This document shows positions 30,682-35,613 of a stretch of DNA of 35,613 bases, piece after piece. Position 1 is the first letter of the stretch, and each line of letters starts with the position of its first letter. The notes under the pieces were generated by a model. The model searched no databases. It saw nothing but the letters and a program-made list of their open reading frames with translations, and was not told the origin of the DNA. The stretch comes from a virus. Location of the stretch: IMG/VR virus record IMGVR_UViG_3300047311_000317, positions 1-35,613 of that record; one strand, 5' to 3'. Position numbers and translations under genes: made by a program.

Positions 30682-30717
30682 GAGCGGCAAGTATCCTCCC
30701 CTGCCGCTCTTTTTTTT
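30682..30717 (+). terminator. Rho-independent terminator
   Basis: Arms GAGCGGCA (30682-30689) and TGCCGCTC (30702-30709) pair perfectly across a 12-base loop and are followed by eight T (30710-30717). It is the clearest intrinsic terminator in the window and separates the packaging/small-gene message from the head genes. Confidence 0.85.
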
Positions 30718-30914
30718 CACTTGACGGGAAAATTCGCCGCGCAGTAAACAAGGGCGCAACCACAACGCACGAAAGGGCTTCCGAAGGATACCTCGACGAA
30801 ACCCTCCCAAGCGGGCCGGTCGGCGGCACAGCAAAAACCGGCCGGCCTGTTTCGTTCGCGGGTGTGAGACACGTGGCCCGCTCCAAACCTGACGCACCGT
30901 CATTGACATAAAAC

Positions 30915-30929
30915 CGCGAATCAGTCGTT
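30915..30929 (+). repeat. CGCGAATCAGTCGTT element, copy 2
   Basis: Identical to 29227-29241, 37 bases before the small gene that precedes the portal. A looser copy (TGCGAATCAG) stands at 28515-28524 before the HNH gene. Confidence 0.8.
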
Positions 30930-30965
30930 TTGGTACGGGCCACCCCTCTCGCGGCTCGATCTTCT

Positions 30966-31193
30966 ATGGCTGGACAGACCGCTCTCGGTAGCTGGATCAC
31001 CAATACCTTTGCTCCGCCTGCCGGGCCGCTGGCAAAGGCCATGTCGGGCTCGCAGACGCCGGACCCGAACAAGGGTCTGACTCCGGACGAAATCGCCGCC
31101 CGCAAAAAGAAGCTGATGGCCGCCGGTCAGAGTCAGGGCCCGATGTCGTCCTTTGGCGATTCCGTGATGGCGCTGCTCGGTTCGCATCGCTGA
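30966..31193 (+). CDS. Small head-region protein, 75 aa
   Basis: From ATG 30966. MAGQTALGSWITNTFAPPAG and KGLTPDEIAARKKKLMAAGQ show a Gly/Pro-rich lead and a basic helix. Proteins like this often precede the podoviral portal gene. Its stop overlaps a 12-codon opening (31193-31231) that ends just before the portal gene and may assist ribosome transfer. The function is unknown. Confidence 0.55.
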   Translation: MAGQTALGSWITNTFAPPAGPLAKAMSGSQTPDPNKGLTPDEIAARKKKLMAAGQSQGPMSSFGDSVMALLGSHR

Positions 31194-31236
31194 TGGAACA
31201 GGATTTCGGCTGGATTGAAGGCTGGACCTGAGTCTG

Positions 31237-32997
31237 ATGGCTGCGGAACGCACGCTTTCTGGTTACGGCGATTCCGGCGCGGCGAAAGTCGCGCAGACCG
31301 CACGCGAACTATCCATCGTTGACGAACGGCTGCGCAGTTTCGCGCAGAAGCAGGCATACAGAGGCCCGCGTGCGCTTCAATGGGAAGAGTCTGCCTCGCT
31401 GATGGCGCCGCAGTACAAAAACACCTTCTATTTCGGCAACTACAATTTCCCCGGCATCAAAAAGACCCAACTGCAAGTCGATTCCACCTGCCAGCTCGCC
31501 AACTGGAAATTCGGCGCCATCTGCGACGCAATGATGACCCCGTTCTCGTCCACCTGGGCGGTTCTGGCTTCGACCGATCCCAACATTCAGAAAGACCGCC
31601 AGTCCCGTCTCTATTTCGAGCGCGTTTCGCACATTCTCGCAGAAATGCGCAATGCGCCCAACGCCGCGTTTCGCCGGAACAATCAGGTCATCTGGCAGAT
31701 GCTCGGCGCGTTCGGCAACGGCCCGCTGTTTGTGGACCGCGAAATCGACGCACGCGGAAACCCCGCCAGAGGCGTTCGCTATTCGGCAATCCCGCTCGGT
31801 CAGGTGTACATCGAGACAAACCATCAGGGCCGTGTCGTCGGATTCGACCGCTGGTTTCGGCTCACCGCGTTTCAGGCGTCCTGCGCGTTCGAGAAAATTC
31901 CCGAACAACTGCAAACCGCGCTGGAAAAGAACTCGCAGGCCCCGTTCGATTTTCTGCATTGCGTCTGCCCGAACAGCGAATACGAACCAGGCCGCAAAGA
32001 CGCCGAGGCCATGCCGTTCCGCAGCTACTACATTTCGCTCACGACAAAACAACTGCTGACGCCAAAGGGCGCGGCCTCCAACATCGGCGGCTATCGTACA
32101 TTCCCGCTGCCCTATGCGCGTTATCTGCAAAACCCCGAAGACCCGTATGCGGACGGTCCGGCGCAACTGATTCTCCCGGCGCTGAAAACCCTCAACGCCG
32201 AAAAGACGATGTATCTGAAGGTCGGCCACCGTACAGCCGACCCTATTCTGCTTGGCCCCGACGACGGCCTTGTCGATCCGTCGCTGCGCCCCGGCACCTA
32301 CATGAAGGGCGGCATGGGCCCAGACGGCAAGCCGCTGGTTTCGCCGCTCGAATACGGCTCCATCCAGATCACCAAGGAAATGATGGACGAGGAACGCGCC
32401 ATCATCGGCGAAGCGTTCCTGACCACGATTTTTTCCGCTCTGGTCGAAAATCCGCAGATGACCGCGACACAGGTTGTCGAACTCATCAACCAGAAGGGAA
32501 TCTTTCTCGCCCCGATGGCGGGGTCGGTGGCACCGGAATATCTCGGCGCGATGATCGAACGCGAAGTTGACCTTGCGGACGACTTGATGCTGCTGCCGCC
32601 CATGCCGCCGCTTCTGCGCGAGGCAGGTGGACAGTACAAAGTCATCTATACCAGCCCCTTGTTCAAGGCGGCCCGTGCTGGCGATGCGGCAGGCTTTTTG
32701 CGCACGGTGGAATCCGCCCTCGAAGTCGCCGGCCAGACCGGCGATCCCTCGCACATGGACCCGTTCGCCTTCAAACGCGCATGGCCCGCGATTGCCGATA
32801 TTCAGTCCGTCCCCGAATCGTGGATGGCAAGCCCCGACGAAATGGATGCGCTCGTACAGGCCCGCGCAAAAGCCAAGCAGCAGGAACAGGACGTACAGGC
32901 ATTGCCCGCACAGGCCGCCATGCTGAAAGCGCAGGCCGTTGTTCAGAAAGCAGGCGGGCGGATCAATCAGCAGCCAGGCGGACAGCCGACCGCATGA
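31237..32997 (+). CDS. Portal (head-to-tail connecting) protein
   Basis: 586 residues, the usual size of the podoviral head-tail connector (PF12236-like). Typical parts are QWEESASLMAPQYKNTF near the start, VDSTCQLANWKFGAICDAMM followed by TPFSSTWAVLAS, NNQVIWQMLGAFGNGPLFVD, and late MTATQVVELINQKGIFLAPM with GSVAPEYLGAMIEREVDL. The protein forms the ring at one head vertex that docks terminase and later the tail. The C-terminal tail is Gln/Ala-rich. It is coupled to the next gene by ATGA. Confidence 0.9.
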   Translation: MAAERTLSGYGDSGAAKVAQTARELSIVDERLRSFAQKQAYRGPRALQWEESASLMAPQYKNTFYFGNYNFPGIKKTQLQVDSTCQLANWKFGAICDAMMTPFSSTWAVLASTDPNIQKDRQSRLYFERVSHILAEMRNAPNAAFRRNNQVIWQMLGAFGNGPLFVDREIDARGNPARGVRYSAIPLGQVYIETNHQGRVVGFDRWFRLTAFQASCAFEKIPEQLQTALEKNSQAPFDFLHCVCPNSEYEPGRKDAEAMPFRSYYISLTTKQLLTPKGAASNIGGYRTFPLPYARYLQNPEDPYADGPAQLILPALKTLNAEKTMYLKVGHRTADPILLGPDDGLVDPSLRPGTYMKGGMGPDGKPLVSPLEYGSIQITKEMMDEERAIIGEAFLTTIFSALVENPQMTATQVVELINQKGIFLAPMAGSVAPEYLGAMIEREVDLADDLMLLPPMPPLLREAGGQYKVIYTSPLFKAARAGDAAGFLRTVESALEVAGQTGDPSHMDPFAFKRAWPAIADIQSVPESWMASPDEMDALVQARAKAKQQEQDVQALPAQAAMLKAQAVVQKAGGRINQQPGGQPTA

Positions 32998-33302
32998 GTC
33001 AACTGAACGAACGCCAAGAGTGGCTGAAGGCCGCTTATGAAAACACGCTGCAATTCCTCGACTGGCGCCGCCGCAGTTATCAACTGAAATTTCCCAACCG
33101 GGCGACGGACACGATCCTGATGGACCTCGCCCGTTTCTGTCATGTCAATGAGGATTGCCCGCACAGCGACCTCTACAAACTCGGCGAGTGGAACGGGATG
33201 CAGAAGGTGTTTCGTCGCATCCAGCGCCACTTGAATCTCACCACCGAAGAACTGTTCGAGTGCTATTCCGGCATTCGGCAGCAGAAGGAGAATCGATCTT
33301 GA
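32994..33302 (+). CDS. Bbp19-like structural protein
   Basis: 102 residues. The central phrase TDTILMDLARFCHVNEDCPH with the end FRRIQRHLNLTTEELFECYS matches the Bbp19 family named after a Bordetella podophage protein, normally located right after the portal gene. The function is unknown but is thought to be virion-related. ATGA overlap upstream and TTGA overlap downstream. Confidence 0.7.
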   Translation: MSQLNERQEWLKAAYENTLQFLDWRRRSYQLKFPNRATDTILMDLARFCHVNEDCPHSDLYKLGEWNGMQKVFRRIQRHLNLTTEELFECYSGIRQQKENRS

Positions 33303-33490
33303 GCGACGTTATGCGGCAGACATACCGAGAACTGAACGCCGACGAAAAAGAAAATCTGAAAGCGTTCAAAGACCTTGGGCAGCAGTTTTATATACATTGC
33401 GATGCACAGAACCCGTCGCGTGAAATTTCGATTGCCAAAACCAAGATTGAAGAAGCGGTCATGTGGGCCGTGAAACACATCACGAAATAA
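33299..33490 (+). CDS. acb2: Acb2/Tad1-hairpin-like protein (anti-CBASS sponge candidate)
   Basis: 63 residues from TTG 33299, chosen because AAGGAG lies 7 bases upstream and TTGA overlaps the previous stop; ATG 33311 is the alternative. The pattern is TYRELNADEKENLKAFKDLGQQF, a short loop, then SREISIAKTKIEEAVMWAVK: two helices joined as a hairpin, as in the Acb2/Tad1 domain. The known Acb2 binds and hides cyclic oligonucleotide signals of CBASS immunity as a hexamer. Two ligand residues in its founder, a Tyr and a Lys, are 15 positions apart; here Y9 and K24 have the same spacing. The position among head genes agrees with known Acb2 loci. Binding itself is inference. Confidence 0.7.
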   Translation: MSDVMRQTYRELNADEKENLKAFKDLGQQFYIHCDAQNPSREISIAKTKIEEAVMWAVKHITK

Positions 33491-33499
33491 GGAGAAATC

Positions 33500-34420
33500 A
33501 TGAGTCAGACAGGAACCGCCGCCGCCACTGGCGATACCGGCGCAGCAGCAGCACAGGCAGCGGCAGCAGCAGCCGCGACGGCACAGGCCGCAGCATCGAA
33601 TGCGGCGCCATGGTTCGACACCATGAAGACCGATGCAGAGTTCGTCGGCACATTGCAGACGCGCGGCCTCGACAAGAAATCCGCACTGGAAGCGGCGCAC
33701 GATTTCTACAAGGGCCACCGCGAAGCAACCCAGATGATTTCCCGCCTGACGGGAACGCCGGACAAGGATCGCATTGTGATCCGGCCGAAACCCGATGCAA
33801 CGCCGGAGGAAATCGCGGCCTTCCATGAAAAACTCGGCCGACCCGCGAAAGCCGATGACTACGACTACAAGGACGTGAAATTCCCTGACGGCACCGAACT
33901 GGACGCCGATTATGCCGCGCATCTGCGGGCCGCAGCGTTCAAAGCCAACCTCACCAAGGACCAGGCCGCGTCGATCGCCAAGGACCAGGCCGCGTACATT
34001 CAGAAGATCGACGAAGCGCGCACGGTTGTGGATCAGGCGAAGCTCTCCGAAGAAATCCGCGCCATCGAAGCGGCATGGGGACCAAACCACGACGCCTTCC
34101 TGTTCATCGCCAAGCAGGCAATGACGAAGTTTGGCTTTACCCCGGACATGCTGCAAACCTTGCAGAAGACCATTGGCGCATCAAAAGTGATGGACGGCTT
34201 CCTGAAGCTCGGCCAGCAAACCGGCGAAGGTCGGTTCATCGCCAATCAGGCGCCGGGCGGGACGGGACTGATGACGCCCGAACAGGCAACCGCCAAGGTG
34301 AAAGAACTGATGAGCGAAAAAGGCCCCGACAGTTTCGGTGCCAAGGTCCGCCGTGGCGATGTTGCCGCGACCGAACAGTACAACGCGCTCGCCGAAATGA
34401 TTACGCCAAGGGGAACGTAA
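33500..34420 (+). CDS. Scaffolding protein
   Basis: 306 residues with an excellent ribosome site (AAGGAG, 7 bases before ATG). The N-terminal 35 residues are almost only Ala, Gly, Thr and Gln. The middle has VIRPKPDATPEEIAAFHEKL followed by GRPAKADDYDY, typical of podoviral capsid assembly/scaffold proteins, and long helices follow. It stands between portal and capsid as expected. A 24-base tandem duplication at 33954-33995 gives KDQAASIAKDQAAYIQ. It would guide procapsid assembly and then leave. Confidence 0.8.
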   Translation: MSQTGTAAATGDTGAAAAQAAAAAAATAQAAASNAAPWFDTMKTDAEFVGTLQTRGLDKKSALEAAHDFYKGHREATQMISRLTGTPDKDRIVIRPKPDATPEEIAAFHEKLGRPAKADDYDYKDVKFPDGTELDADYAAHLRAAAFKANLTKDQAASIAKDQAAYIQKIDEARTVVDQAKLSEEIRAIEAAWGPNHDAFLFIAKQAMTKFGFTPDMLQTLQKTIGASKVMDGFLKLGQQTGEGRFIANQAPGGTGLMTPEQATAKVKELMSEKGPDSFGAKVRRGDVAATEQYNALAEMITPRGT

Positions 34421-34422
34421 CC

Positions 34423-34605
34423 ATGCCCAGTACATCACAGGCGCAATCCCGGTATATGCACATGGCGGATTCCGCAAAGGGCCGTGCGAAACTGAAGGCG
34501 GAGGGCAAGGAACCTCCGCCCAAGTCCGTCGCCCATGAATTTGTCTCGGCCGATCGCGGAAAGAAAACCGGGCTGCTTCCCGAGCACGCCAAAAGGCGGG
34601 GTTGA
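34423..34605 (+). CDS. Small 60-aa protein before the capsid gene
   Basis: From ATG 34423, two bases after the scaffold stop. It reads MPSTSQAQSRYMHMADSAKG, then PPKSVAHEFVSADRGKKTG and LLPEHAKRRG. The same kind of short basic protein with a KSVG/A-x-EFV-x-AD centre occurs in many phages and prophages. It is probably a minor virion or DNA-binding protein. Confidence 0.6.
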   Translation: MPSTSQAQSRYMHMADSAKGRAKLKAEGKEPPPKSVAHEFVSADRGKKTGLLPEHAKRRG

Positions 34606-34768
34606 CAACAAACACCACAGACTGACATGATTCGTCAGGCCCGATAGTGATTCGGGCGCGGGACCGCGCAAGCGCCGCTGGAAGCTGTCGAAAGACAGAA
34701 CTCCGGCCCCCCTCTTGGGACACGGCCAAAGCAAATCGCTTTGAACCTGACCAAGAGGGATTACACCC
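34606..34768 (+). promoter_or_regulatory. Structured leader of the major capsid gene
   Basis: 163 bases without a gene. Consecutive hairpins can form: CTGAC/GTCAG (34622-34638), CCCGA/TCGGG with a 7-base loop (34640-34656), a GC-rich segment with alternatives (34656-34678), and CTGTC-GAAA-GACAG (34685-34698), which has a GNRA tetraloop. AAGAGGG precedes the GTG start of the capsid gene. The set probably stabilises or processes the capsid mRNA or regulates its very high translation. Confidence 0.5.
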
Positions 34769-35613
34769 GTGGCCGACGCATACGAAATTGCCCTAGCCCA
34801 AACCAAATTCTCGCTGGCGCTCGAAATGGCGCTTCAGCAAGAGACAACCAAGATTCGCGGCGCGGTGCGCGAACAGGGGATTACGGGCGCCAAGCTCATG
34901 TCCCCGATTCAGCAAATCGAGCCCGTCCAGATGAAGGCCGTTTCCGGCCGCTTCTCGGACAAGAATTACGACGCCAACTACTACACCCGGCGCTGGGTTG
35001 CCCCGACCGATTATGTCGGCGACACGCTCATCGACACTTTCGACTTGCTCAAGACCGAAATCGACCCCAAGGGCGAGACGGTCAGTTCGTGGGCAAGTGC
35101 CTGTAACCGCGCTTTCGACGACGCGATTGTCACCGGCGCCTTCGGCACCAATCAGATCGGCACCGACGCCAACTCGCTCTCCAACGAAACCTTCGACGAC
35201 ACCAAATACACGGTGGACGAGGATTTCGGCGGAACGGGATCGGGCCTTCTGGTCGCCAAGATCATCGAAGGCCGGCGCATCATGCGCAAGAATCATGTGG
35301 ACATCGAGCGTGAAGGCGTAACCCTCGTCATCGGTTCCTTCCAGGAAGCCGACCTTCTCAAGCAGTCGCAGGTTGTGTCCAGCGAGTTCAACCGCAATGG
35401 CGGCGTCGTGGAGAACGGTACAGTCACCCGTCTCTACGGCTGCAACATCATCGTCATGGAGCGGCTGCCGCTGGTGGAATCGGCCGCAGTCCGCAACTGC
35501 CTGATGTTCGTGAAGTCCGGTTTGGTGCTCGGCGTCTGGCAGGACATCAAGACCCAGCTGGCTCAGATTTTCACCAAGGAAGGCAACCCGTGGAACGTGT
35601 CCACCGTGCTTGC
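34769..35613 (+). CDS. Major capsid protein, 5' part
   Basis: 281 codons from GTG 34769 (ribosome site AAGAGGG) and still open at the window end. The sequence ADAYEIALAQTKFSLALEMA, TGAKLMSPIQQIEPVQMKAV, NYYTRRWVAPTDYVGDTLID, NRAFDDAIVTGAFGTNQIG is typical of the podovirus HK97-fold capsid family (Phage_capsid_2-like). The later ENGTVTRLYGCNIIVMERLP agrees. The protein builds the icosahedral shell with the scaffold just upstream. The rest of the gene and the next head-tail genes are missing from the window. Confidence 0.85.
   Translation, partial: MADAYEIALAQTKFSLALEMALQQETTKIRGAVREQGITGAKLMSPIQQIEPVQMKAVSGRFSDKNYDANYYTRRWVAPTDYVGDTLIDTFDLLKTEIDPKGETVSSWASACNRAFDDAIVTGAFGTNQIGTDANSLSNETFDDTKYTVDEDFGGTGSGLLVAKIIEGRRIMRKNHVDIEREGVTLVIGSFQEADLLKQSQVVSSEFNRNGGVVENGTVTRLYGCNIIVMERLPLVESAAVRNCLMFVKSGLVLGVWQDIKTQLAQIFTKEGNPWNVSTVL

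Larger units (their letters stand above)
30647..30965 (+). other. 319-bp gap: hairpins, terminator and repeat element
   Basis: No gene is seen. In order the gap holds a hairpin AGCCCC/GGGGCT (30659-30676), the strong terminator at 30682-30717, an inverted repeat GGCCGGT/ACCGGCC in the 30820-30850 area, and the element CGCGAATCAGTCGTT at 30915-30929, about 36 bases before the next gene. A promoter for the portal-scaffold-capsid genes should be here. TTGACA at 30903-30908 (in CATTGACATAAAACC) is a candidate -35 box, but no clear -10 box follows. Confidence 0.5.

Noticed and set aside
31193-31231. 12-codon opening before the portal gene
   Set aside because: Too short to call a gene; kept only as a possible aid to translation coupling.
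31309-32754. 481-codon minus-strand frame opposite the portal gene
   Set aside because: Antisense shadow of a GC-rich gene; composition and lack of domains show that it is not real.
1-35613. CRISPR arrays, insertion sequences, integrase and attachment sites
   Set aside because: No spaced direct-repeat array, transposase, integrase or tRNA-flanked duplicated core was seen on either strand.

Overview
The window is almost all of a short-tailed (podovirus-type) double-stranded DNA phage genome. GC is high, nearly every base is coding, and ATGA/GTGA/TTGA stop-start overlaps are routine. The host is probably an alphaproteobacterium: several small proteins, such as the 63-residue RAEELRRIA-type protein at 12545, belong to kinds common there. 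No integrase, cI-type repressor, DNA polymerase or single-subunit RNA polymerase is visible, so replication and transcription probably rely on the host. The window opens inside a large tail protein and closes inside the major capsid gene. The missing capsid-to-tail segment would join those two ends, as in a circular or circularly permuted map.

There are four transcription blocks. (1) A forward packaging and virion block starts at about 24.1 kb. It holds tiny membrane and regulatory genes, an ImmA-type protease, both terminase subunits, an HNH nuclease, small genes, a tRNA-like structure and a strong terminator at 30.7 kb. Portal, Bbp19-like protein, an Acb2-like protein, scaffold and capsid follow. 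It resumes at base 1 with tail protein, internal virion proteins (including a 1609-residue ejection protein with lytic transglycosylase and HEVGH motifs), tail fibre, cytosine methyltransferase and lysis genes up to 12736. (2) A reverse block from 19578 down to 12737 carries a RecE-like nuclease with a SAP-like segment, RecT, two HNH nucleases, and GNAT-like, DUF1643-like, SLOG/DUF2493-like and metallophosphoesterase genes. (3) A forward block at 19787-22239 holds a RusA resolvase, an MT-A70 methyltransferase and two replication-type proteins. (4) A short reverse block at 23613-22229 holds a very acidic protein, two small membrane proteins and two unknowns. Blocks 2/3 and 4/1 diverge from control regions at 19.6-19.8 kb and 23.6-24.1 kb. 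Blocks 1/2 and 3/4 converge with no gap at 12736/12737 and 22229/22239.

The observations most worth following are these. An Acb2-type cyclic-nucleotide sponge candidate lies between portal and scaffold and keeps the Tyr/Lys spacing of the known ligand pocket. A perfect GGGAAAA slippery heptamer sits where a -1 shift would restore the missing N-terminus of the metallophosphoesterase. Two separate pairs of neighbouring genes begin with identical sequence (24-25 nt) that starts at the ATG. The 10-mer CGCGAATCAG recurs, mostly between genes. Twin operator-like palindromes lie in the 23.8-23.9 kb control region. A structured leader precedes the capsid gene. All functional statements rest on reading the sequence and on family knowledge; no database search was run.
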